A stretch of 64,000 nucleotides of DNA from a virus. Positions 25,135 to 32,961 of this stretch are shown here, piece after piece. Each line of letters opens with the position of its first letter. Positions within the stretch are counted from its first letter, which is position 1. The notes under the pieces are model-generated. The model saw nothing but the letters and a program-made list of their open reading frames with translations, made no database searches and had not been told where the DNA came from. The stretch covers positions 144,808 through 208,807 of the IMG/VR virus record IMGVR_UViG_3300042566_001512; one strand, written 5' to 3'. A program made the position numbers and the translations under genes.

Positions 25135-25883
25135 AACCCGCAGAAAAGTTTATATTAATTACACTCGATTCCATACTGGATACTAGACAAGGCACCCTCC
25201 TTAAAATAAGCCCAGAAGTGGCCTATGAGATAACTTCAAAAGAAGACTATCATGCAAGGCAAAGTGACACATTCGTTAGCGAAAAATACGGCGAATTGTC
25301 ACCCGAACTATTTCAACAAGTCAAAGAAAAATTTAAACACGAAATAATTTTTAATTCGTTAAAAACTAAAATGTACTTGTTCTTGCAAGAACTAATAGAG
25401 GGATATGTAAAACTATCTCTATCCACACCACACGCTAGCATCATTACTTTAGAAGTGAACATACACCCTTATAAGTTCACCGAAACTCAGGCAGAGTATC
25501 TTTTAAAAGCCCTGATAGCCCATCTGGGAAATTCGGCGGCGATCAGCATAGTTGATTTTGATATAAAAGAATTATCCTTAAAAACTATTGCAGATAAGTA
25601 CGATTCTGTAATTATGTATAATCCGGTTGATTGGCTAAACAGTAGGCACAATGAATTGAAGATGGGGGTTTTAAAAGAGCTAACCCTTTATATACCAAAA
25701 ATAAACACAGTAAGAGATCTCACTGATAAAGAAAGAAAAAATCTAAATAAAAACATATCCGATGTATATAAGTTTACTCAGATGGTGTTTGCTGGTTTTA
25801 TAAAAATAAACTACGTGCCGGTTGAGTGTTATTGTGCAGACGTCCCTTACGTTAAACGTGAAAAAGAAAAAGACGCGGCATAA
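25131..25883 (+). CDS. Hypothetical protein (250 aa)
   Basis: Translationally coupled to the SLOG gene by an ATGA overlap. It is an alpha/beta soluble protein; the first half is Lys/Glu-rich and the middle contains ITLEVNIHPYKFTETQAEYL. Co-expression with the SLOG protein hints at a shared pathway, but no motif supports a function. A convergent terminator follows. Confidence 0.55.
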   Translation: MKPAEKFILITLDSILDTRQGTLLKISPEVAYEITSKEDYHARQSDTFVSEKYGELSPELFQQVKEKFKHEIIFNSLKTKMYLFLQELIEGYVKLSLSTPHASIITLEVNIHPYKFTETQAEYLLKALIAHLGNSAAISIVDFDIKELSLKTIADKYDSVIMYNPVDWLNSRHNELKMGVLKELTLYIPKINTVRDLTDKERKNLNKNISDVYKFTQMVFAGFIKINYVPVECYCADVPYVKREKEKDAA

Positions 25884-25914
25884 ACGGAAAGAGGCTATTT
25901 CCTCTTTCCGTTTA
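25881..25914. terminator. Bidirectional terminator between convergent genes
   Basis: A perfect 14-bp stem TAAACGGAAAGAGG with a 6-nt loop, between the 250-aa plus-strand gene and the minus-strand gene ending at 25918. Confidence 0.85.
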
Positions 25915-25917
25915 ATT

Positions 25918-26334
25918 TCACTTTTCAACTTTGCTCATGAAACTCTCATAGTCTAGCTGTGACGGGTTTACGTCCATCTCCCCAGGGATAATATCCACCT
26001 GCGGCAACAAGTCGGCCACCTTGGGTATAGTGCCTACAGTGCCGTCATCTTCAGTATTGCCTATTTTTTTGCTATTTGGCATATTAAATATACTGGCTAT
26101 TAGGTCAGCGGCTTGCTTGTTATTAGCCGCTACATCACTATCGGCCTTTATCTTCTTTCTACCTAAAGACACTCTATCCATATCGGATAGAGCCCCTAAC
26201 AAAATAGAAATTGTGCTTTCTTCTTTAGGTATGCCCTTTTCAGTAAGAGCGTTTATTATTTGTTTTCTTTTAGATCTAGCGTATTCTAGGTCCTGATCTA
26301 CTGGATCTTCTTTGGGTGTTTCAAAATTGTCCAT
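25918..26334 (-). CDS. Hypothetical protein, weak resemblance to small terminase subunits
   Basis: Starting at MDNFETPKEDP gives 138 aa; an upstream extension to 26409 lacks a ribosome binding site, while AAAAGG precedes this ATG. The helical centre (EYARSKRKQIINALTEKG, LLGALSDMDRVSLGRKKIKA, NNKQAADLIASIFN) recalls the central domain of T4 gp16-type small terminase subunits. The C-terminus has a proline-rich linker and ends YESFMSKVEK. No large terminase gene is visible here. The terminase idea is low confidence. Confidence 0.45.
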   Translation of the reverse strand: MDNFETPKEDPVDQDLEYARSKRKQIINALTEKGIPKEESTISILLGALSDMDRVSLGRKKIKADSDVAANNKQAADLIASIFNMPNSKKIGNTEDDGTVGTIPKVADLLPQVDIIPGEMDVNPSQLDYESFMSKVEK

Positions 26335-26436
26335 TTTTAGAATAAACCTTTTATAGTAATCGGAATGAAAAAACTTATAGTACCATATTATCTTTCTGTA
26401 CTGGCGCAATAAAATACCTAACTAGATAATTAAACC

Positions 26437-26952
26437 ATGAAACTCTTTGTTAGATTGAGTAGTCTAAAATTGGAATATCTACTCAAAAGAACCGGAAAAG
26501 AAGAGGATTCTATAAAAACAAAAGCAATGATCTTGTCTTTGCTAGATCCGGATTCATTTATTAATGAAAATATACTGGTCACAAGTAAACTAAAATTTAC
26601 TGTAATTTTTGATTCGCTGATCACTTACAACAAGCGAATATTGCTGGCAATAACCCTTCTTAAAAATAATTCAGTAATAAGCGCAGACTGGTGCAGCTAC
26701 GATTATAAAAGGGTTTCTTACGATATATTTTTCTCAGATGGTGTTGTCTACTTAGACAAACAAAAAGAGATTGGTGAATTTATTCGTTTAGTCAAAGAGC
26801 TGCGACAACAAATATACAACATAAAAGACGCCCAGGTTGGCCCACAAGGGCATAACCTTAGGCAGATGTCTAGATTCCATACACATTTAAGCGACTTGAT
26901 AGTCGAGCTTATAAGAGGAAGTCATGAAATATCCTTATCTGAGCCCAGTTAG
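26437..26952 (+). CDS. Hypothetical protein (171 aa)
   Basis: A soluble, Leu/Ile-rich protein overlapping the start of the next gene by 29 nt. Helical at both ends with a beta-like centre (VSYDIFFSDGVVYLDKQKEI). It heads a three-gene overlapping operon of unknown function. No motif recognised. Confidence 0.5.
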   Translation: MKLFVRLSSLKLEYLLKRTGKEEDSIKTKAMILSLLDPDSFINENILVTSKLKFTVIFDSLITYNKRILLAITLLKNNSVISADWCSYDYKRVSYDIFFSDGVVYLDKQKEIGEFIRLVKELRQQIYNIKDAQVGPQGHNLRQMSRFHTHLSDLIVELIRGSHEISLSEPS

Positions 26953-27703
26953 TTTTTCTCCTCAGACCAACCCGGTAAAGGTTCGTCATACATACAGAGG
27001 AGTGGGCGGCTCTTTAGCTGAGCTGTTTCGAACTATCCAATATGACCTGGGAATTTCTGGTCCTAGAATGGAAGTTCTTATTAGCGAGTTTATAATAAAC
27101 GAAAAAAGAAATCTACCCGACAACCGCGTGGCTCGCTTTTTAGTCAGAGGAAATATACGAAGAGAACTAGAAAGATCATCTATGACTTTCAAAGTCTTCG
27201 TCAAGATGCTTAAAATCATAGGCGTTAAACGAATGAACTTTGGGGTCGAGATAGATTTCGGAAACTCCGCACCTATCCAGAAACACAGCGTATTCGTTGA
27301 CCTTAAGAACCACAGCGGAAAAAGCATAGATGAGGACGGGGGTCAAAGTGTCTCTGCCGTAATGTCTCACTTGTGGAATCACATAAGAGAGGCCCAAGGG
27401 TATACAACTGAACAGTTCGATAATCTACTCAGTGAATTTATTTCATCTGAGAGAAAAAGAATAAAGGACAAAAGAATAGCTAAACTTTTTACCAAGGGAA
27501 ATGTAAAAAGAGAGCTAGAAAAACCAACCATGACATTCAAGGTCTTTATAAAGGGCCTAAGGGTGATATCGGTAAAACACGTCAAGGTCTTTGTAAACAT
27601 AGAAAGATCAAGTGCACAAAAAGATAAAGTGCATTATTTCACTCAGGTAAACTTTAATAGCGAGACCGATTTCGATGAGAATGACAATGACGAACCCTCG
27701 TAA
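26924..27703 (+). CDS. Protein with internal domain duplication
   Basis: A 259-aa protein with GAGGAAG ahead of its ATG. It has two homologous halves. Residues ~28-108 contain LISEFIINEKRNL, then ELERSSMTFKVFVKMLKIIG. Residues ~140-225 contain LLSEFISSERKRI, then ELEKPTMTFKVFIKGLRVIS. Both units are basic and helical, so each may bind nucleic acid or dimerise like a helix-turn-helix repressor. That is inference only. Both flanking genes overlap it. Confidence 0.6.
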   Translation: MKYPYLSPVSFSPQTNPVKVRHTYRGVGGSLAELFRTIQYDLGISGPRMEVLISEFIINEKRNLPDNRVARFLVRGNIRRELERSSMTFKVFVKMLKIIGVKRMNFGVEIDFGNSAPIQKHSVFVDLKNHSGKSIDEDGGQSVSAVMSHLWNHIREAQGYTTEQFDNLLSEFISSERKRIKDKRIAKLFTKGNVKRELEKPTMTFKVFIKGLRVISVKHVKVFVNIERSSAQKDKVHYFTQVNFNSETDFDENDNDEPS

Positions 27704-28217
27704 AAATAGCAACGTGCTAACCGATGCCGAGTTTATCGAAACCATCAATCGGTTAGGAAAGCTAATTCCTTTGGCTGTAGGTATCATAGGCCAGCCGCAC
27801 CAGAAAAAAATTACAGATCACCTTAAATCTATTGCATCGAGCGACATTCTGTCACTGACCGATCCCACTAATAGCTTTAACTGGGCATATAACAGTAAAA
27901 GCGAGCCTTCCTACGTAAAGTTTTACAAGCAGCTAGAGTACATGCTGCTTTCTTGTCGCACTTGCGGATATGAAGACTTTTATGTGCGCCTTTGCAACAA
28001 TTTAGTCAAGGGATTAGTCAATAACACAATCAGCGAATACAGCATCAACCCCAATGGAGGAATTCTTGATTTAGCCACAGCCATATACAAAAAAGATTTT
28101 GTAGATTATCTAGTACCGCCCTCAAAAGAAAAAGTTCTACGTAGCTTTCTTTTGGACCAGCCCAACCTCGTAATTCGACTGCTGATAATGCAGTTTTACC
28201 ATAACGCGTCAAACTAA
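27675..28217 (+). CDS. Hypothetical protein (about 180 aa)
   Basis: Overlaps the end of the duplicated-domain gene. Starts at 27675, 27681 or 27687 are all possible (M-R-M-T-M-T). A helical soluble protein with a CRTCGYEDFYVRLC cysteine cluster mid-way. No family recognised. Confidence 0.5.
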   Translation: MRMTMTNPRKNSNVLTDAEFIETINRLGKLIPLAVGIIGQPHQKKITDHLKSIASSDILSLTDPTNSFNWAYNSKSEPSYVKFYKQLEYMLLSCRTCGYEDFYVRLCNNLVKGLVNNTISEYSINPNGGILDLATAIYKKDFVDYLVPPSKEKVLRSFLLDQPNLVIRLLIMQFYHNASN

Positions 28218-28280
28218 ACAAGCGACAAGTGCTTGCTTAGAAGTATTTAGAACAAACGATATTTTTCCAGGAAAACAAAA

Positions 28281-29381
28281 ATGAACGACATTACCACCAC
28301 TTTGCCAGTAGAAAACGCACCGGAAGAAATGACCGCAATGCGTGCGGCCTTCGCCAGCGTGACCAGCAAGCCAACAGATACTGCAGACAGTACGTGCATT
28401 CAGAACACCGCCGAACAATCTGATGACTTTTTTGTCGTGGAAGCGATTAACGCCATTGAACTGGTGACCGATGCTCCCGTGACGCAAAGCGACGACGCTG
28501 GCGAAAACGGCTTTTCCGATGGCACAGGTGAGTCCATTCACCCTGCACCTGACGATGTTCTGGATAAGGTGGAAGAACGTATGGGCGAGACGCGTCAGCG
28601 CTCACGTCGTCGCCAGGAAAACGCCCCTGGTGCTGCGTCTGGTGAAAAGCTCAATGCACTAGCTGCGCACTACAAAAAGCCGAATAAGGGTCGTGCTGCG
28701 TTGTTCGACCTGCCCGCTGACCGTCCAGCCAGCCAGTTGCTGAAAAACATCTTTGACCCTTCTACCATCGAAGGAAAAGATGGAGTGGATCACATCAACA
28801 TCCACAATAACGCAGAAACCGAGCTAGGTCGATTCCTTGACATGAATGCGCATAGTCCATTCGTGCATCCGGATGCAGGTAACTTCCAGTCGGTTGGTGG
28901 CCTGTGGCACTACATCCAAACTCGTCCTCTCATGGAAGAGTTCCGAATTGCCTCGGGTGCACGTGTGCGCACTATGGCAAAGAAGATGAAAGATGAGGCG
29001 ATGTCTAACCAAAATGCGCCTCGCCACACGCCCATTAAGGGCTTTCGGACCATCATTGCAGATGCAATGTGGCACAAGGTGACGCAAAGCGCAAATGCGG
29101 TTCGGATGATGGCAGAATCCACGCTGCCTTTTGAGCACTACTTCACTCAGGGCGAACTAAACATTCGCCAGTATCCCAGCGAAGGCTATTGGATCGTGGC
29201 CGCATACGAGGAAATTCGCCGCGTCATTAAGCATCGCCTTGCTACAGGTGATACAGAAGCGCAGCCGAACTTCTCGAGCATTGAAACCATGGTGGATACT
29301 CGAAGCCCTTCTCAAAACCGAAACCAGGGTCGGCGCGATAATCCGTACGGCAACCGCCCGCGCCACCAGCCCCGTCGTTAA
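28281..29381 (+). CDS. NADAR-like domain protein with disordered ends
   Basis: A 366-aa protein. The first ~150 residues are acidic and low complexity. Residues ~175-320 form a domain recalling the NADAR fold: INIHNNAETELGRFLDMNA, SPFVHPDAGNFQSVGGLWHY, then IIADAMWHKVTQSANAVRMM and LPFEHYFTQGEL. The C-terminus is Arg/Asn/Pro-rich. NADAR proteins process ADP-ribose derivatives, including removing ADP-ribose from guanine in toxin-antitoxin and phage-defence settings. Codon use is CGT/CGC-type and GC-richer than neighbours, consistent with high expression or different ancestry. The fold assignment is by motif order only. Confidence 0.55.
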   Translation: MNDITTTLPVENAPEEMTAMRAAFASVTSKPTDTADSTCIQNTAEQSDDFFVVEAINAIELVTDAPVTQSDDAGENGFSDGTGESIHPAPDDVLDKVEERMGETRQRSRRRQENAPGAASGEKLNALAAHYKKPNKGRAALFDLPADRPASQLLKNIFDPSTIEGKDGVDHINIHNNAETELGRFLDMNAHSPFVHPDAGNFQSVGGLWHYIQTRPLMEEFRIASGARVRTMAKKMKDEAMSNQNAPRHTPIKGFRTIIADAMWHKVTQSANAVRMMAESTLPFEHYFTQGELNIRQYPSEGYWIVAAYEEIRRVIKHRLATGDTEAQPNFSSIETMVDTRSPSQNRNQGRRDNPYGNRPRHQPRR

Positions 29382-29400
29382 CTTAATTTAACAGGTACAA

Positions 29401-29456
29401 ACCAGCGATCCTCAGATATGCGTACTCTTATGAGTGGCATATCGGGGATCGCTGGT
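29401..29456 (+). terminator. Imperfect long hairpin terminator
   Basis: ACCAGCGATCC...GATATGC pairs with its complement around a 15-nt loop, with a small internal bulge. It lies between the NADAR-like gene and the next virion gene; a T-rich stretch follows ~15 nt later. Confidence 0.6.
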
Positions 29457-29497
29457 ATGCCCCATTTATTTTTTCTCATTTATAAAGGATAGGCATA

Positions 29498-30559
29498 ATG
29501 AATAGTCTGTTGAGCTTACCCGTGTTCATCTCCGGTGCCGACGATAAACTTGCCACAGTAGATCTGTACAAAGCAAGCGGAGAAGTCATTAATGACATAA
29601 GGGATATAAGTGAGGCGTTTAAGGCCAATTCTCTATCCGGCTTATTTGGCGGTAACACTTTACTAGATAGCGCTAAGCTAGATATTATAAAAAGTTTTGA
29701 TCAGGCAACTGCTGGTCTAGTCATGGACTCAGATAGTCTAGTAAAGGGGATTATAGCAATAAACCCCGGAATGGTTAGCGCATTAAGAAGTTTACCATCT
29801 TCAATTCAAGGCGAACTAACAAACGTTAAAGGTTTGATCACTAACATAACTGGCACCTTCAACGGAATCAAGGCAGAAATAACCAAAGCTAGCTTATCCA
29901 CAATAAACGGACTTGGTAGCCTAATAAACGGTATATCTGGAGCCAATTTACCATTTAATTTCACAGACAAAAACGGTCTGGCAAAACTTTCTTCATCTCT
30001 GATAATCCAGGCCACTAAAGTTGGAATACCCGGTGTATTTACTGCGTTTGTTAATGAGATAACAGACAAGAAAATAATTAAAGATATAGTCACAGAAGTA
30101 TCCAAATACGCTATAGTTAATAGCGCGGAAGGACTACTTAGCGATATTGCTAATTCACCGGCAGGTAGGATTTTGTCCAGTGTCACTGGGGGCATGGCAC
30201 TTAGGGTTACCCAGGATTATACTAAACCTACCAACAGTAGCGTTTTGCAGCAGTACCAAAAGTATCAAACAATAAAGAACACACTGGATACGGCGATAGC
30301 CCAATGGAACACTTATCAGAGACCGGGAGCTCTTGCTTACGAGGCCGGTTTTATGTCTACCGCCAGTGATGACTTTTTTACAGCCGTTTCTACCGCTGCT
30401 AAATTCCAGACAAAACGGATTATTCCCAATAACCCTGGGTCGATCAACACAGCAGCAGGAACCAGCGCCGAGGCGTATATGGCGCTTATAACAAGAAACC
30501 CGAACATGACAGCCAAGACTGCTATAAAACAAAACTTCCCTTTAGTATATATTAGGTAA
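29498..30559 (+). CDS. Probable virion protein (353 aa)
   Basis: Mostly helical, rich in Ser/Ala/Ile/Gly, with alternating amphipathic stretches. The C-terminal ~90 residues (YQRPGALAYEAGFMSTASDD) look like a globular cap. AAAGGATAGGCATA precedes the ATG. The downstream gene on the opposite strand is a 700-aa virion-like protein, and the tape-measure-like gene lies beyond it, so a tail role is plausible. No family recognised. Confidence 0.5.
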   Translation: MNSLLSLPVFISGADDKLATVDLYKASGEVINDIRDISEAFKANSLSGLFGGNTLLDSAKLDIIKSFDQATAGLVMDSDSLVKGIIAINPGMVSALRSLPSSIQGELTNVKGLITNITGTFNGIKAEITKASLSTINGLGSLINGISGANLPFNFTDKNGLAKLSSSLIIQATKVGIPGVFTAFVNEITDKKIIKDIVTEVSKYAIVNSAEGLLSDIANSPAGRILSSVTGGMALRVTQDYTKPTNSSVLQQYQKYQTIKNTLDTAIAQWNTYQRPGALAYEAGFMSTASDDFFTAVSTAAKFQTKRIIPNNPGSINTAAGTSAEAYMALITRNPNMTAKTAIKQNFPLVYIR

Positions 30560-30562
30560 GAC

Positions 30563-30619
30563 ATACACGGCATAAAAGGCTTTTTGGGTTTTACCCAAAA
30601 AGCCTTTTATGCCGTGTAT
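30563..30619. terminator. Bidirectional terminator, 27-bp stem
   Basis: A perfect inverted repeat from ATACACGGCATAAAAGGC to its complement with a TTT loop, exactly between two convergent genes. It is the longest stem of this kind in the window. Confidence 0.9.
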
Positions 30620-30623
30620 TACT

Positions 30624-32726
30624 TCACTGCCTTTCTGTTCCTTTCATAAATGCGGTCAGCATATTGACTCCTGGTAAATTGGCAAGATCCTGCCCAATTT
30701 TTGCCGGAGATAGATAAGATGCAAAATCTGCCTTTGCTCTAGCCCACTGGTATTTCAGTATTGGCAATCTATCGTTCATGTCTCGCAAATTCATAGATGA
30801 GAGTGTCATCATGTAATCTGTAAAATTGTTATCCGGATCAAACAGCCCTCTGCCAGGTATAATACTAAAACCTGGAAGTATGGGCATGGCTACCACGCTA
30901 GATAAGTCCGCCACGGTAAAAGACACGTCTATTGCCATCGGGTGATCGTCGTTATTAAAACTAAGATTAGAAGTACCCCTGGTTACTGTTACGCTATCTA
31001 TTATACCGAGCCTACAAGTTCTACGTCCTCTGTCAAATAACTCACACAGAAATGGCGAGGTGTGGGATTGTTTACCTGTAGATAACGGTAACGCGCCGGC
31101 TAATAGGCAACACAGTGGCAAGTACAGGTAAAGCGTTTGCGATATTATATTTCCATAAGGGGAAATAAGAGTGAAAGAGTAGGTGCTCTTGTTTAGAGTA
31201 GCTGTGGATTCTGACCAGTTATCGGGTATGTCAACAAAGGCACTGCCTGCTGCAGCTGCCAGGCCGTCTAACTGTAGACTACTAGCCACTCCGCTCAATA
31301 TAGAGGTTACCCCTGTCGTTATAGTCTCCGATATGCCTAGGGGATCAATGTTACCTCCCGCAAAGTTAATTCTCAGGTCTCTGGCGGTTGAGGATAAGCT
31401 ATTAATCTTTTCTGCCATTGAGGATTTAGAGGTGGAGCTTCCAAATGACTCAGTTGCGGCACCTGTATTATTTACTCTAAAAGATACCCAGTCACTGCCG
31501 TCTGCTAAGGTGGTGACAAAGTGCTCGGCTATACCTGCAGAATCTTTGCTGGGCTCAAACGGAGTATCTTTTAAATCTGCTTGTTCGTTTTCGGAACTGG
31601 TAGCTGGCGCTTTAAGGTCCTTTTCTACTTTACCCGAAAAAAGTTCACTTACTCCAGAAAGAATACCTACGTCTAAAAAGCGAGTAATGTAGGATTCTAA
31701 AGAAGGTGACTCGTATTCTTTAGGCTCTTGTAGCCCTCCGCCCTGCTCATTCATTACCTTCTTTACTCTACCGTACCAGCCTTCTGCTCCTGCTTGTGGT
31801 AGCTGCTGGCGAAGGGCGTAATCCTGTCTTTGTTGCAATCGCTTTGATCTGTTTGCTATTGCGTATACGTCGATACTGCCGTCAGTTTTAAAGCCATCTG
31901 GAAAAAGAGTGCTCAATACACTGGTTTGTTGGGTGTTAATTTTTTGGGTAGTGCCCATTATAGTCTCCTGCTGATATCTAGGAGAAAATGTAGATACGCC
32001 CTTGTTAACGGCTATCTGGTTCATCATGTTGGTAACGGCTAGCCAATAAGTTGGCATGGACGGCTTTAAATAATAAAACTTACTAGATGGCCATTTCATG
32101 AAGAATCGTGCGGCGTGACCTATTAGGCCTATGGCTATCGGAACAATCGCCAGCGGCAATATAGCTAAAGTAATGACGGTTCCTCCGGCTTTTAAAACGT
32201 CCTCAACTATAGTTGTATCGAATCTGCCGGTCCTGGCAAGGGTGCTAGCGTTGCTGTTATAAAATCCGGTGAAAAACTGAAAAAGAGAGTTGTAGCTAGG
32301 AACTCCAAAACGCAAATGCACTACTTGCATGTTGTCGTCTATGGCCTCCGAGTAGTAATTACCCATCCCCAGCTCGCCTCTTTGAAGCTGCAGTGTTGTT
32401 TGGCTAGCTCCAGCCCTAAGACCCGGTTCACGTATGTCTGCATATCTTGTAAATTGCGGAAGGGGGTTTATGCAGACATTACCGCCTAGACTGGAATCTG
32501 TCCATTTAAGATAAGCAGAGCTAAAATACCTGTTTTCTAAATCTATGGAAGAAAGAAAAGATTCATCACCTTCGGTTGAGAGTATGAATGCTTGCCTTAC
32601 CCATTCCTTATCTTTTACTGCTATTGTGGGTATTTCCTCAGAGGGTGGTTTCTGTAGTAATATATCAGAAGCCATCTTGTTTAGCTTCCCGGAATCTGTT
32701 ATTTCTAACCCATATTCTTGTGCCAT
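30624..32726 (-). CDS. Probable tail/virion structural protein (700 aa)
   Basis: A mixed alpha/beta protein. A strongly hydrophobic segment lies near residues 183-210 (TLAILPLAIVPIAIGLIGHA), then MKWPSSKFYYLKPSMPTYWL. The middle is Ser/Gly/Gln-rich, and the C-terminal third is beta-rich (SYSFTLISPYGNIIS, VDVSFTV). AAGGAAAAAC precedes the start. It lies downstream of the tape-measure-like gene on the same strand. A large structural protein with a membrane-active segment could belong to the tail or to the DNA-ejection apparatus. Not assigned to a known family. Confidence 0.55.
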   Translation of the reverse strand: MAQEYGLEITDSGKLNKMASDILLQKPPSEEIPTIAVKDKEWVRQAFILSTEGDESFLSSIDLENRYFSSAYLKWTDSSLGGNVCINPLPQFTRYADIREPGLRAGASQTTLQLQRGELGMGNYYSEAIDDNMQVVHLRFGVPSYNSLFQFFTGFYNSNASTLARTGRFDTTIVEDVLKAGGTVITLAILPLAIVPIAIGLIGHAARFFMKWPSSKFYYLKPSMPTYWLAVTNMMNQIAVNKGVSTFSPRYQQETIMGTTQKINTQQTSVLSTLFPDGFKTDGSIDVYAIANRSKRLQQRQDYALRQQLPQAGAEGWYGRVKKVMNEQGGGLQEPKEYESPSLESYITRFLDVGILSGVSELFSGKVEKDLKAPATSSENEQADLKDTPFEPSKDSAGIAEHFVTTLADGSDWVSFRVNNTGAATESFGSSTSKSSMAEKINSLSSTARDLRINFAGGNIDPLGISETITTGVTSILSGVASSLQLDGLAAAAGSAFVDIPDNWSESTATLNKSTYSFTLISPYGNIISQTLYLYLPLCCLLAGALPLSTGKQSHTSPFLCELFDRGRRTCRLGIIDSVTVTRGTSNLSFNNDDHPMAIDVSFTVADLSSVVAMPILPGFSIIPGRGLFDPDNNFTDYMMTLSSMNLRDMNDRLPILKYQWARAKADFASYLSPAKIGQDLANLPGVNMLTAFMKGTERQ

Positions 32727-32920
32727 TTAGTGTTTTTCCTTATACTGGTGTAAGTTTCTCATCATTTCATTTCAATGCATCACGGATAGTCGTCTACCCG
32801 AAAATAAAAGGGTCTTGTGCTATTGACAATAATAAACCCTTTACGTAGAAATGATTAATTAATTCACATAATCAGCAAGCGCATATCCAAATATAAATAG
32901 TTATTTTATCGAGCAGCATC

Positions 32921-32954
32921 ATAAAAAGGGATAGGCTAGCCTATCCCTTTTTAT
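32921..32954 (-). terminator. Terminator after the tape-measure-like gene
   Basis: A perfect 34-nt palindrome centred on GGCTAGCC with A/T-rich ends. On the minus strand it follows the stop of the 2,279-aa gene by a few bases. Confidence 0.8.
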
Positions 32955-32961
32955 TCATTAA

